Shown here piece after piece: positions 9,701 to 18,165 of a stretch of DNA of 64,000 nt; within the stretch, counting starts at the first letter, position 1, and each line of letters starts with the position of its first letter. The notes below the pieces were generated by a model that saw only the letters and a list, made by a program, of their open reading frames with translations, was not told where the DNA came from and ran no database searches. A program made the position numbers and the translations under genes. Source of the DNA: an uncultured Erythrobacter sp. (GTDB lineage: Bacteria; Pseudomonadota; Alphaproteobacteria; Sphingomonadales; Sphingomonadaceae); NCBI GenBank assembly GCA_947499095.1, contig CANMMR010000001.1, positions 248,001-312,000 of the forward strand, given 5' to 3'.

Positions 9701-11503
9701 GACCACCGGCACATTTTTCTCGATCCCGATCCCGATCCGGCGAAAAGCTGGAAGGAGAGGAAGCGCCTGTTCGACCTGCCGCGATCCAGCTGGGAAGATT
9801 ACGACAGCGACCTGATCTCGCGCGGCGGCGGTGTGTTCCCGCGTGACGCGAAGACCATCAAGCTGTCGAAGACCATGCAGGCCAAGCTCGAAATCGAGCA
9901 GGACGAGATCGAGCCCGAAGCCCTGATCAGCGCGATCCTGAAAGCGCCGGTCGACCTGATCTGGTTCGGCGGCATCGGCACCTACATCAAGGCCGCGCAC
10001 GAGAACAACGTGCAGGTCGGCGACCCGGCCAACGATGCGCTGCGCGTCGACGGGCGCGACCTGCGCGCGAAGGTGATCGGCGAAGGCGCGAACCTGGGCA
10101 TTACGCAGGCGGGCCGGATCGAATTCGCCCACATTGGCGGGCGCAGCAATACCGACTTCATCGACAATTCGGCCGGGGTTGATTGCTCGGACAACGAGGT
10201 CAATATCAAGATCGCGCTCGCCGCCGCCAAACGCGCGGGCAAACTGTCCGAACCCAAGCGGGTCGAACTGCTCGAATCGATGACCGAAGAAGTCGCTGAC
10301 CTCGTGCTGGAGGACAATCGCCTCCAGGCGCTGGCGCTCTCCATTGCCGAGATCGGCGGCGACCGCGCGATGGCCTCGCAGCGGCACATCATCGAAACGC
10401 TGGAAGCGGGCGGCAATCTCGACCGGCGGACCGAAGGCCTGGCCGACGATCAGACGCTCCTTCGCCGCGCGGCCGATGGGCAGGGGCTGACCCGTCCGGA
10501 ACTGGCCGTGCTGCTGTCGTCCACTAAACTGGTGCTGCAGGCTGCCATCGAGGATAGCGACCTGCCAGACGACAAGCTGCTCGAAAGCACGCTGTTCGAA
10601 GCGTTTCCCGAGCCGATGCGAAAGAAGTTCAAGGCGCAGATTTCCGGACACCGGCTGCGCCGCGAGATCATCGCGACCAAGCTTGCCAACCAGATCGTCA
10701 ATCGGCTGGGCACGATTCATCCCTTCGAGTTGGCCGAGGAAGAGGGCGTCGAGCTGTCGCAGGTCGCCGCTGCCTTCGTGGCGTGCGAGGAGCTGTTCGG
10801 CCTCGAGGAACTATGGGCGCAAATCGACGCGGCCGATATGTCGGAACAGGCGCGCCTGACGCTGTTCGACCGGCTGGCCGCAGCGGTCGGCAATCTGATG
10901 TCGGACGTGCTGCGCAGCGCGTCGGGCAAGGTCGATCCCACCGCACTCGTTGCCGAACTGGGCAAGGGCGTTCGCGTGCTTGCAGAAGCGACCGACCAGC
11001 TCCTCTCGGCCGAGTCGCGTCAGCAATCCGCGCGCCTCGAAGCGCAACTGACCGAAGCGGGTGCGCCGGAGAAATTCGCCGCGCGGGTCAGCCATCTCTA
11101 CGACCTCGACGGGTCGGTCGGGCTCGCCCAGCTGGCCAGCGATACTGGCATCGAGCCGAAGGGTCTGACGCTCGGCTTCACCGAGATCGGGCGCCGTCTG
11201 GGCCTCGACTGGGCTCAGTCGACCGCTGCGATGATGAGCCCGTCGGATGTCTGGGAGCGGCTGCTCGTCTCGGGCCTCGCCCGCGATTTCCAGCAGATGC
11301 GGCTGGAGCTGCTGCGCCGCCTCTCGCGCCGCAAGGATGCAAAGAAGGACATGCCCGGGACGGTGGAGAAATGGGCGGACGAGCAGGATGTGGCGGTGCG
11401 CAGTTTCCGCACGATGATCGCCCGCGCGCAGGCCCAGTCGCCGGTCGCCCCGGCCATGCTCGCGCAAGTGGCCAGCATGGCGCGCAACCTTCTCGGGCGG
11501 TAG
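6797..11503 (+). CDS. gdhB: NAD-dependent glutamate dehydrogenase, large (about 180 kDa) type
   Basis: The gene encodes 1568 residues, the normal length of the bacterial L_180 class. It catalyses oxidative deamination of glutamate to 2-oxoglutarate and ammonium with NAD+, a catabolic entry to the TCA cycle. The long N-terminal part carries ACT-like regulatory regions (for example the segment with NDDMPFLVDSLAAA near residue 80). The catalytic core is at about residues 730-1230, with RGGLRWSDRRDDFRTE, VPTGAKGGF and the dinucleotide-site region VIGEGANLGITQAGRIE. GAGAGGTCC lies close upstream of the ATG. In other bacteria this enzyme is allosterically controlled by arginine or TCA intermediates; no regulatory site stands out. 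A long open frame on the opposite strand is an artefact of codon bias. Confidence 0.95.
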   Translation: MGSKSAAKAKSGTLSKKLHAELVERMRQSLLRGDTPITDAKMDEAAHFLGETAYQREFGESAIHVESATEDRRFTRIAIVNDDMPFLVDSLAAAIAALGLSIDHLVHPVVPVERKKDCVLKAIPEGDPDDAYWESMIYLETARVDAKTRRQLEDSIVETLKDVRAAVKDWPKLQAAMAADANRVADVDEEGAALLEWLNSGMLTQLGHVTRHRDGTQDDPLGICRTSTEQLLAEASFDRAFAWFDDTKNTRVPLVIKANHLSRVHRRVPLDVLIVPLREGGKLVALSLHAGVWTSAALAAPPRAVPRLREQLERLYDRYGFDEGGHAGKALVHALTTLPHDLMIGFQEEDVDRVATTMMSLVDRPRPRLALVEAPLARHLFAFVWLPRDMLATQVRLEIQALLEETAAARLLDWSLEVEGGNVATLRFVLDIRDGSGAPDEVALEERLQTLLRGWSEAVEAELGQTEEPPRAAALAMRFAESFPTAFRGRFGPQEAALDIVRLHRLGASAESEEIVRGARMYQCEREAETCLRLKLYQSEGSLPLSEGVPALENFGFHVQSEMPTVLDDGRLGTIHDFRLELKPGGDPAALVERADAIEEAIAAVLNGEAENDVFNRLVPEAGLSAREANWLRAFYRYLRQVGMGFTIYTVVDALAAAPDVTRALVALFTARHDPEFGNGREQAIEDARAAIKRGLSKVKAINDDRLLRLYNSLIDAILRTNSFAPAAGEALGFKIDSARVPGLPKPIPYREIFVYSRRIEGIHLRAGPVARGGLRWSDRRDDFRTEILGLMKAQRVKNAVIVPTGAKGGFYPKQLPNPAIDREGWALEGRASYEIFIRTLLSVTDNIVNDKVVHPEAVVITDGEDPYFVVAADKGTATFSDVANAIAESRDFWLDDAFASGGSKGYDHKAMGITARGAWVSVQRHFLEMGVDVQSEPIEVVGCGDMSGDVFGNGMLLSKAIKLVAAFDHRHIFLDPDPDPAKSWKERKRLFDLPRSSWEDYDSDLISRGGGVFPRDAKTIKLSKTMQAKLEIEQDEIEPEALISAILKAPVDLIWFGGIGTYIKAAHENNVQVGDPANDALRVDGRDLRAKVIGEGANLGITQAGRIEFAHIGGRSNTDFIDNSAGVDCSDNEVNIKIALAAAKRAGKLSEPKRVELLESMTEEVADLVLEDNRLQALALSIAEIGGDRAMASQRHIIETLEAGGNLDRRTEGLADDQTLLRRAADGQGLTRPELAVLLSSTKLVLQAAIEDSDLPDDKLLESTLFEAFPEPMRKKFKAQISGHRLRREIIATKLANQIVNRLGTIHPFELAEEEGVELSQVAAAFVACEELFGLEELWAQIDAADMSEQARLTLFDRLAAAVGNLMSDVLRSASGKVDPTALVAELGKGVRVLAEATDQLLSAESRQQSARLEAQLTEAGAPEKFAARVSHLYDLDGSVGLAQLASDTGIEPKGLTLGFTEIGRRLGLDWAQSTAAMMSPSDVWERLLVSGLARDFQQMRLELLRRLSRRKDAKKDMPGTVEKWADEQDVAVRSFRTMIARAQAQSPVAPAMLAQVASMARNLLGR

Positions 11504-11559
11504 CGGCCCTGCGCCACTACGCTTGACCGGCAGGCGTTTTCCCGCCAGCCACAACGCCG

Positions 11560-12792
11560 ATGGAGCATTACGACGTCGTCATTGTGGGATCGGGGCACGG
11601 CGGCGCCCAGGCCGCGATCGCCTTGCGCCAGAACGGCCATGAGGACAGCATCCTCATGGTCAGCCGCGACCGTAATCCACCCTACGAGCGCCCGCCGCTA
11701 TCAAAGGAATATCTTGCCGGCGACAAGCCGTTCGAGCGGATCATGATCCGGCCCGAGAAGTTCTGGGCCGAGAAGAATATCGACCTGCGGCTGGGCTGCA
11801 ACGTCAACGAAATCGACCCGGTGCGGCACGAGCTTTCACTGTCGGACGATAGCGCGGTTACCTATCGCAAGCTAATCTGGGCCGGTGGCGGCGACGCGCG
11901 GCGCCTGTCTTGCCCGGGCTGCGATGCGGAGGGCATCCATTATGTCCGCACGCGGCGCGACGTCGATGCACTGAAGGCCGAGATCGACGCCGGTGCGCAG
12001 CGCGCGGTTATCGTCGGTGCGGGTTATATCGGGCTGGAAGCGGCGGCCGTCCTGCGCAAGCTGGGCTGCGAAGTCACCGTTCTCGAGATGCTCGACCGCG
12101 TATTGGGGCGCGTTGCCGGGCCGGAATTGTCGGACTTCTATGCAGCCTATCACCGCGCTCAAGGGGTCGACCTCCGGTTGGACACTGCGGTCGAGCGGAT
12201 CGAGGTGCAGAATGGAAAAGCCGGCGAAGTCGTCACTGCCGATGGCGAGCGGATCGCCTCCGACGTGGTGATCGTCGGCATCGGCATCGTTCCCTCGGTC
12301 GGTCCGCTGATCGCGGCCGGCGCGGCGGGCAGCAACGGGGTGGATATCGACAGCTTTTGCCGCACGACGATCGACGACATCTATGCGATCGGCGACTGCG
12401 CGAGCCATGCCAACCCCTTCGCCGACAATGCCGTGCTGCGGCTGGAATCGGTGCAGAATGCCAACGACATGGCAAGCTGTGCCGCCAAGGCGATCATGGG
12501 CGACAAGCAGGATTACAACGCGGTGCCATGGTTCTGGTCCAACCAGTACGATTTGAAGCTCCAGACCGTCGGCATCTCCAACGGCTACGACAGCACCGTG
12601 CTGCGCGGCGATCCGGCAACATCGAAATTCAGCGTGGTCTATCTGAAAGAAGGCCGAGTGATCGCGCTCGACTGCGTGAATTCGGTCAAGGATTACGTGC
12701 AGGGTCGCAAGCTGGTGGTCGACCGCGCGCAGATCGATCCGGAGCTGCTCGCCGATAGCGAGACGCAGCTCAAGGAGATGGCGTCAAGCTGA
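11560..12792 (+). CDS. NAD(P)H-dependent ferredoxin reductase, P450-partner type
   Basis: The product has 410 residues and the layout of putidaredoxin/rhodocoxin reductases. An N-terminal FAD-binding GxGxxG-type motif ([13 protein letters not shown]) is followed by [13 protein letters not shown], which is diagnostic of this family. A second NADH-binding Rossmann motif is [14 protein letters not shown], and the conserved YAIGDCASH closes the FAD site. The C-terminal domain contains [12 protein letters not shown]. These enzymes transfer electrons from NADH to a [2Fe-2S] ferredoxin that serves a P450 or a ring hydroxylase. The CYP153-like gene 3.4 kb downstream is a plausible client; no ferredoxin gene is visible in the window. 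The 3' end overlaps the convergent queG gene by 23 bases. Confidence 0.9.
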   Translation: MEHYDVVIVGSGHGGAQAAIALRQNGHEDSILMVSRDRNPPYERPPLSKEYLAGDKPFERIMIRPEKFWAEKNIDLRLGCNVNEIDPVRHELSLSDDSAVTYRKLIWAGGGDARRLSCPGCDAEGIHYVRTRRDVDALKAEIDAGAQRAVIVGAGYIGLEAAAVLRKLGCEVTVLEMLDRVLGRVAGPELSDFYAAYHRAQGVDLRLDTAVERIEVQNGKAGEVVTADGERIASDVVIVGIGIVPSVGPLIAAGAAGSNGVDIDSFCRTTIDDIYAIGDCASHANPFADNAVLRLESVQNANDMASCAAKAIMGDKQDYNAVPWFWSNQYDLKLQTVGISNGYDSTVLRGDPATSKFSVVYLKEGRVIALDCVNSVKDYVQGRKLVVDRAQIDPELLADSETQLKEMASS

Positions 12793-13825
12793 CCAGCGCC
12801 CAGCGCGCAGCGTCGGCCACGGCCCGGTCGGGATCGGCGGTCAGAGCTTGCACGATCGGCACGAGCGCCGTCTGCCCGCTATTGCCCGCCGCATAGAGAC
12901 AGTTGCGCACGAAGCGATCCCGCCCGATCCGCTTGATCGGCGAGCCGGAGAAGAACTGCCGGAAGCCTGTGTCATCGAATTGCAGGAAGCGCGCGAGATC
13001 TGGTGCGATCAGCTCCTCCCGCGGGGCGAGCTTGAGATGTCGGTGCGCAGCATCGGCGAACTTGTTCCATGGGCAGACGGCAAGGCAGTCGTCGCAGCCG
13101 TAGATACGATTGCCGAGCGCGGGTCGGAATTCCTCCGGGATTGGCCCCTTGTGCTCGATGGTGAGGTAGGAAATGCAGCGCCGCGCATCGAGCCGGTAGG
13201 GGCTCGGAAAAGCATCGGTCGGGCATGCATCCTGGCAGGCGCGGCAATTGCCGCAACGGTCGGCATGCGGCTCGTCGGGCTCAAATTGCAGCGTCGAATA
13301 GATCGCGCCGAGGAACAGCCAGCTGCCGTGCTCGCGGCTGACCAGGTTGGTGTGCTTGCCCTGCCAGCCGATCCCCGCCGCCTCGCCCAGCGGCTTTTCC
13401 ATCACCGGCGCGGTGTCGACGAAGACCTTGAGCTCGCTCTCCGGCTCCCGCGCGATCAGCCAGCGGGCGAGCGCCTTCAGCGCCTTCTTGACCACATCGT
13501 GATAGTCGCGCCCCTTCGCATAGACCGAAATCCGTGCCTTCTCCGGCTCGCTCTCCAGCGCCAGCGGGTCGCCGTCGGGCGCATAGCTCATGCCAAGTGC
13601 GATCACGCTCCGCGCATCGGGCCAGAGCCCTTGCGGCGATGCGCGCTGAGCCTTTCGCGCCTCCATCCACTCCATCGAGCCATGGCGGCCTTCGCCCAGG
13701 AATTCCTCCAGCCGTCCGGCGCGCACAGGGTCGGGCGCGGCCGAGGTAAAGCCGCAGGCGACGAAGCCCAGCCGCGCCGCTTGTTCGCGCAACTCCGCTT
13801 GCAACTGCGAATTAACCCCGGTCAC
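12770..13825 (-). CDS. queG: epoxyqueuosine reductase QueG
   Basis: The GTG start at 13825 is supported by GGAG six bases upstream. The 351-residue protein reduces epoxyqueuosine to queuosine in tRNA, using a cobalamin cofactor and two [4Fe-4S] clusters. The cluster ligands are seen in the two ferredoxin-like motifs [12 protein letters not shown] and [11 protein letters not shown], and the cobalamin-domain phrase [19 protein letters not shown] is characteristic. The C-terminus has the short HEAT-like tail ([15 protein letters not shown]). Length and motif order match the family. The gene is divergent from the ABC transporter genes and convergent with the ferredoxin reductase, overlapping it at the 3' ends. 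Confidence 0.95.
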   Translation of the reverse strand: MTGVNSQLQAELREQAARLGFVACGFTSAAPDPVRAGRLEEFLGEGRHGSMEWMEARKAQRASPQGLWPDARSVIALGMSYAPDGDPLALESEPEKARISVYAKGRDYHDVVKKALKALARWLIAREPESELKVFVDTAPVMEKPLGEAAGIGWQGKHTNLVSREHGSWLFLGAIYSTLQFEPDEPHADRCGNCRACQDACPTDAFPSPYRLDARRCISYLTIEHKGPIPEEFRPALGNRIYGCDDCLAVCPWNKFADAAHRHLKLAPREELIAPDLARFLQFDDTGFRQFFSGSPIKRIGRDRFVRNCLYAAGNSGQTALVPIVQALTADPDRAVADAARWALVSLTPSP

Positions 13826-13862
13826 CTATGCTCCGTTCACTGGCGAGGACTAGATTGACACG

Positions 13863-14864
13863 ATGCTTACCGAGACTGGCTTCATGACGCGACCCCCTGC
13901 AGACCCCGCGGCGAAACTCGCCATCGAGGCACGCGGCCTCGTCAAGCGTTTCGACGACACCCTGGCGGTGGACGGGGTGGACATCTCCGTGCCCGAAGGC
14001 GCGATCTACGGGATTCTCGGCCCGAATGGTGCGGGAAAGACGACCACGCTGCGCATGCTGCTGGGCATCATCGACCCGGACGAGGGTGTGCGCCGTGTGT
14101 TCGGCCACGACCGCCCGCACGAAGTCGCCAAGCTGATCGGCTATCTCCCGGAAGAACGCGGCCTCTATCCGGCGATGAAATGCGACGAGGCCATCGCCTT
14201 CCTCGGCGCCTTACGCGGGCTGCCGCTGGACGAGGGCAAGGCGCGCGGGCGCGACCTGCTCGAACGACACGGCCTCGGCCATGCGGTGGACCGCCAGATC
14301 CGCCAGCTGTCCAAGGGCATGGCGCAGACCGTGCAATTGCTCGGCACGCTGGTGCACCACCCGAAGCTGGTGGTGTTCGACGAACCGTTCAGCGGGCTCG
14401 ATGCGATCAACCAGGGCAAGCTGGAGGCGATGATCCGCGAACTGGCGCATAGCGGTACCACGGTGATCTTTTCGACTCACGTCATCCACCATGCCGAACG
14501 CCTCTGCGACGAGGTCGCGATCATTGCGGGCGGGAAGGTGCCCTATGCCGGATCGGTCGATGCGGCGCGCGACCGGATTCCGGCGCAGGTGCGGCTCGAA
14601 ACGAAGGTGGACACCGGCGACTGGCGCTCCGCCCTGCCGGGCGATGCGCGCCACGACGCGAAAGCAGGCGGCAATCACTTCTGGTATTTCCCGGTGCCCG
14701 AGAGCGGGATCGAGACGCTGCTCAAGCGCCTGATCGACGGCGGCGCGGGCATTCTCTCGCTCTCGATAGAGCGTGCCGGGCTGCACGACGCTTTCGTCGA
14801 AATCGCCGGCGAAGCTGCCGCCCGCGCGCTGGCAGAAGACAACGCGCTGGAGACTGGCCGATGA
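13863..14864 (+). CDS. ABC-2 type exporter ATPase, NatA-like
   Basis: The 333-residue ATPase has Walker A GPNGAGKTT at about residues 53-61, the signature LSKGM and Walker B LVVFDEPFSGLD, followed by a C-terminal extension of about 100 residues typical of NatA/CcmA-like ATPases with an accessory domain. The start at 13863 is uncertain: an in-frame ATG at 13884 is also possible and neither has an ideal ribosome-binding site. The permease gene starts inside its stop codon (ATGA), so the two form one exporter. NatA homologues export Na+ or drugs in other bacteria, but the substrate is not deducible here. Confidence 0.9.
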   Translation: MLTETGFMTRPPADPAAKLAIEARGLVKRFDDTLAVDGVDISVPEGAIYGILGPNGAGKTTTLRMLLGIIDPDEGVRRVFGHDRPHEVAKLIGYLPEERGLYPAMKCDEAIAFLGALRGLPLDEGKARGRDLLERHGLGHAVDRQIRQLSKGMAQTVQLLGTLVHHPKLVVFDEPFSGLDAINQGKLEAMIRELAHSGTTVIFSTHVIHHAERLCDEVAIIAGGKVPYAGSVDAARDRIPAQVRLETKVDTGDWRSALPGDARHDAKAGGNHFWYFPVPESGIETLLKRLIDGGAGILSLSIERAGLHDAFVEIAGEAAARALAEDNALETGR

Positions 14865-16069
14865 GCGATACCACCCGCCTCTCGCTGTTCGAAGCCGCCC
14901 GCGTCGTCGCCCGGCGCGATTTCCGCGCAATCTTGTTCAGCCGCGCGTTCTTCTTCTTCCTGCTCGGCCCGCTGTTCCCGCTGGTCATCGGCGCGCTGGC
15001 AGGCGGCATCGGCGGCCAGGTCCAGCGCGACGTGGCGACCAACCTCGTGGCAGTCGCCATGAGCGAGGCCGACACGGCAGCCCTCCAGTCCGCCTCGGGC
15101 GCGCTTTCCGACCAGATCGGCTATCTGCCGCGCCTGGTGCCCGATGCGAGCGGCGAGCCCCCGGCAGACATATTGAAGCGCGAAGGTACCAATTTCGCTG
15201 CGGTCGTGACGGGAACGCTGGATGCCCCTGTGGTCGTGGCGCCCGAAGACCAGATCGAACGCTGGCGCGGCCCGGTCGCCCTGCTGGCGGCGACGGCCAA
15301 CGGCAGCTCGCCCAGCAGCTTTCCCGAAATTGCGACCGAGCCGGTCGCCTCCAGCGCAGCTACGTCACGCAGCGAGCGTATCCGCACCGCGCAGGCAGGC
15401 CAGCTGATCCTGTTCCTGCTGATGATGTTGCTGACCGGGATGGTGCTGTCCAATCTGGTCGAAGAGAAGGCCAACAAGGTCATCGAAGTCCTCGCCGCGG
15501 CCATCCCGATGGACGCCGTGTTTCTCGGCAAGCTCTTCGCCATGCTCGGCGTGAGTTTCGTCGGCATCGCGGTCTGGGCAAGCTTCGGCGGAGTTGCCGC
15601 CCTGCTGCTCGGCAACCAGCTGCCGCAATTGCCGGAGCCCGCGCTCGGCTGGCCGGCATTCATCGCGCTCGGCATCGCCTATTTCGCCATGGGATACCTG
15701 CTGCTCGGTTCGCTGTTCCTGACGATCGGCGGGATGGCGGCGACCGTGCGCGAGGTGCAGACGCTATCCATGCCCGTCACGATGATGCAGCTGCTGGTGT
15801 TCTTCCTGGCCGCCGCCGCGATTACCACGCCCGGCTCTCCGCTGGAACTGACCGCGGCGATCTTCCCGCTGTCCTCGCCCTTCGCCATGCTCGCCCGAGC
15901 GGCCCAGTCCGACGCGCTGTGGCCGCATGCGCTGGCGCTGGCATGGCAGGCCCTGTGCGTGGTGCTGTTCGTCCGCTTCGGTGCGCTGCTGTTCAGGCGC
16001 CGGGTGATGAAATCCGGCAAGGCGGGACGCGCGGTGAAAAGCCATGTTGGCGGGACGAAAACCGCCTGA
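14861..16069 (+). CDS. ABC-2 type exporter permease, NatB-like
   Basis: The 402-residue membrane protein has an N-terminal helix (residues about 27-50), a large extracytoplasmic domain of about 130 residues, and then a cluster of five or so helices toward the C-terminus (GQLILFLLMMLLTGMVLSNL, followed by LVEEKANKVIEVLAA, the diagnostic ABC-2/NatB phrase). It pairs with the ATPase immediately upstream through a 4-base overlap. Together they should form a homodimeric-permease efflux system. Nothing in the neighbourhood identifies the substrate. Confidence 0.88.
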   Translation: MSDTTRLSLFEAARVVARRDFRAILFSRAFFFFLLGPLFPLVIGALAGGIGGQVQRDVATNLVAVAMSEADTAALQSASGALSDQIGYLPRLVPDASGEPPADILKREGTNFAAVVTGTLDAPVVVAPEDQIERWRGPVALLAATANGSSPSSFPEIATEPVASSAATSRSERIRTAQAGQLILFLLMMLLTGMVLSNLVEEKANKVIEVLAAAIPMDAVFLGKLFAMLGVSFVGIAVWASFGGVAALLLGNQLPQLPEPALGWPAFIALGIAYFAMGYLLLGSLFLTIGGMAATVREVQTLSMPVTMMQLLVFFLAAAAITTPGSPLELTAAIFPLSSPFAMLARAAQSDALWPHALALAWQALCVVLFVRFGALLFRRRVMKSGKAGRAVKSHVGGTKTA

Positions 16070-16136
16070 CTGTCGCATTCGGACAAGCGCGACGCCGATT
16101 TCTGCAATAGATAGGTTCCGATTCGCAACGCACTGT

Positions 16137-16150
16137 TGACACCAATGTCA
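16137..16150. promoter_or_regulatory. palindrome at the P450 promoter, possible TetR-type operator
   Basis: TGACA-CCAA-TGTCA forms a short perfect inverted repeat, and the left arm is part of a TTGACA that could be a -35 box for the P450 gene 67 bases downstream. A repressor bound here would block the promoter. Site identity and regulator are inferred only from the palindrome and its position. Confidence 0.4.
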
Positions 16151-16216
16151 GTTAGGGCAGGATGCGCGACGAAGAGAGCGACCGCATGACAGAGTCGCTT
16201 CGACGAGGAGAGAACC

Positions 16217-17557
16217 ATGGCTACTGCCGCTGTCACCCGCCCCGAAGTCCGCTCCGAGCCGACTGCCTACGATGCGCTGAAGAAGCATTTCGAAGACCAT
16301 CCGGAGCAGCGCCTCAAGCACCCGCACAAATGGGACGTCAGCCGCAGCGACATCTATGCCGAAAACACCTGGCACCCGATCTTTCGCGAAATGCGTGAAG
16401 CGGGGCCACTGCATTACATTCCCGAAAGCCCCTTCGGCCCGTACTGGGCGGTGGTCGGCCACAAGGCGATCCAGCATATCGAGGCCCTGCCGGATGTATT
16501 TTCCTCGAGCTGGGAGCATGGCGGGATCACCATTCTCAACCGCTTGACGGAAGAAGAACTGGCGGCGTCCGGTATTGAGGGGCGCCGGGAATTGCCGATG
16601 TTCATCGCCATGGACCGCCCGCAGCATACCGGCCAGCGCCGGACTGTCGCCCCGAAATTCACTCCAAGCGGCATGTCAGAGATGGAACCCGAGATCCGCC
16701 AGCGCACCGGCGAATTGCTCGATAGCCTGCCGCGCGGCGAGGTGTTCGACTGGGTCGACAAGGTCTCGATCGAACTCACCACCGGCATGCTTGCCATCCT
16801 CTTCGGTTTCCCTTGGGAGGACCGCCGCCTGCTGACCTTCTGGTCCGATTGGTCGGGCGACACCGAGCTTGCCTCGATCCGCGAACTCGACGCAATGCGC
16901 TGGGGGTTTCTACGCGAAATGGGCGCGTACTTCCAGTCGCTGTGGGTCGAGCGCACGCATGACAAAGAACCGGGCGACGATCTTATCTCGATGATGATCC
17001 ACTCGCCTGCAATGAACCAGATGAGCCCCGAGGAATTCATGGGCAATCTCGTCCTGCTGATCGTGGGCGGCAACGACACGACCCGCAATTCGATGAGCGG
17101 CTTCGTCTACCAGCTCGACAGGAATCCCGACCAGCGCAAGCTGTTCGAACAGAACCCCGATGTGATCCCCAATGCGGTTCAGGAAATGCTCCGCATGCAG
17201 ACCCCGCTTGCGCATATGCGCCGCACCTGCACCGAGGACACCGAAGTGTTCGGCCAGACGATCAAGAAGGGCGACAAAGTCGTCCTCTGGTACCTCAGCG
17301 CCAATCGCGACGAAGAGGTGTTCGAGAACCCCGACAAGCTGGACCTGACGCGCGAGAACGCGCGGCGGCACATCGCCTTCGGCTACGGCATCCACCGCTG
17401 CGTGGGTGCGCGGTTGGCGGAACTGCAGCTGCGCATCCTGCTGGAGGAGATGCACAAGCGCCGCATCCGCGTGCATGTTGCCGGCGATATCGAGCGCGTG
17501 CGAGCGAACTTCGTCCACGGTTTCCGCAAGCTCGAGGTCGAGGTCACCGAGTTCTAG
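16217..17557 (+). CDS. cytochrome P450, CYP153-like alkane/fatty-acid terminal hydroxylase
   Basis: The 446-residue protein has all P450 hallmarks: the I-helix oxygen-binding motif VGGNDTTR near residue 285, the ExxR region (VQEMLRMQTPLAHMRRT), and the heme-ligand loop FGYGIHRCVGARLAE with the cysteine at residue 395. The GGNDTTRNSM phrase is typical of CYP153 enzymes, which hydroxylate the terminal methyl of n-alkanes and fatty acids in marine Alphaproteobacteria. The N-terminus has no membrane anchor, consistent with a soluble class I P450 needing ferredoxin and ferredoxin reductase. GAGGAGAGAACC gives a strong ribosome-binding site. No ferredoxin is adjacent. Assignment to CYP153 rather than a close relative is by motif only. 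Confidence 0.85.
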   Translation: MATAAVTRPEVRSEPTAYDALKKHFEDHPEQRLKHPHKWDVSRSDIYAENTWHPIFREMREAGPLHYIPESPFGPYWAVVGHKAIQHIEALPDVFSSSWEHGGITILNRLTEEELAASGIEGRRELPMFIAMDRPQHTGQRRTVAPKFTPSGMSEMEPEIRQRTGELLDSLPRGEVFDWVDKVSIELTTGMLAILFGFPWEDRRLLTFWSDWSGDTELASIRELDAMRWGFLREMGAYFQSLWVERTHDKEPGDDLISMMIHSPAMNQMSPEEFMGNLVLLIVGGNDTTRNSMSGFVYQLDRNPDQRKLFEQNPDVIPNAVQEMLRMQTPLAHMRRTCTEDTEVFGQTIKKGDKVVLWYLSANRDEEVFENPDKLDLTRENARRHIAFGYGIHRCVGARLAELQLRILLEEMHKRRIRVHVAGDIERVRANFVHGFRKLEVEVTEF

Positions 17558-17606
17558 GCGGAGAGCCGCGCGCCTTTAACCTCGGGCTGCTTTCAAGCGG
17601 AGTTCA

Positions 17607-17633
17607 GATGCGGGGCGCTATCTTCCCCGCATC
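17607..17633 (+). promoter_or_regulatory. 9-bp hairpin immediately before msrB
   Basis: GATGCGGGG (17607-17615) and CCCCGCATC (17625-17633) form a perfect stem with a 9-base loop, ending at the first ATG of the msrB frame (17634) and 15 bases before the preferred ATG (17649). There is no T-run, so it may be a Rho-independent-like end of the P450 transcript or a leader hairpin affecting msrB translation. Confidence 0.35.
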
Positions 17634-17648
17634 ATGGAAACAGACACG

Positions 17649-18147
17649 ATGACCAAGACCGTGCCGACTCGCCGCAGCTTTCTCGGCTGGATCGGTGCCT
17701 CCGCCAGCTTCGCTGCGCTCGCCGCATGTGGGTCTGGCCGGGCCGAGGCGAAGACCTTCCCGGTCAACCTCAGCGAGGCGGAGTGGCGCAAGAAGCTGAC
17801 CACGAGCGAATTCGCTGTGCTGCGCAATGCCTCGACCGAGCGGCCCTATTCCTCACCGCTCAACGACGAGGACCGCGCCGGAACATTTACCTGCGCCGGG
17901 TGCGGTAATCGCCTCTATTCTTCGAAAACCAAGTTCGAGTCCGGGACCGGCTGGCCGAGCTTCTGGGCCCCAATTGATAAGGGCGCGGTCGGTACCAGCA
18001 CCGACTACAAAATCGGCTATCCGCGCACCGAAGTGCATTGCGCCGATTGCGGGGGGGCATCTGGGGCACATCTTCAACGATGGCCCCAAGCCGACCGGCA
18101 AGCGGCACTGCATCAACGGCGTCGCGATGGATTTCCGACCGGCCTAG
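17649..18147 (+). pseudogene. msrB: peptide methionine-(R)-S-oxide reductase MsrB, frameshifted in a G7 run
   Basis: The frame starts at ATG 17649, preceded by GGAAACAG; an in-frame ATG lies at 17634. The N-terminus is a Tat-type signal with lipobox (TRRSFLGWIG then LAACGSG). The catalytic domain has both zinc CxxC pairs (CAGCG and CADCG). At 18051-18057 a run of seven G shifts the frame; six G would read [15 protein letters not shown] and then [13 protein letters not shown], which holds the catalytic cysteine and ends at 18147. As written, the frame instead ends at 18176 with unrelated residues and no catalytic Cys. It is either a homopolymer sequencing error, a true null or a slippage-controlled gene. 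MsrB would reduce oxidised methionine in periplasmic proteins. Confidence 0.85.
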
Positions 18148-18165
18148 TCGGCCTGGCCTGCGGGA

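Noticed and set aside
6710-10720. 1336-codon open frame on the minus strand
   Set aside because: It is antisense to the NAD-glutamate dehydrogenase frame, shows no recognisable domain and is explained by high-GC codon bias.
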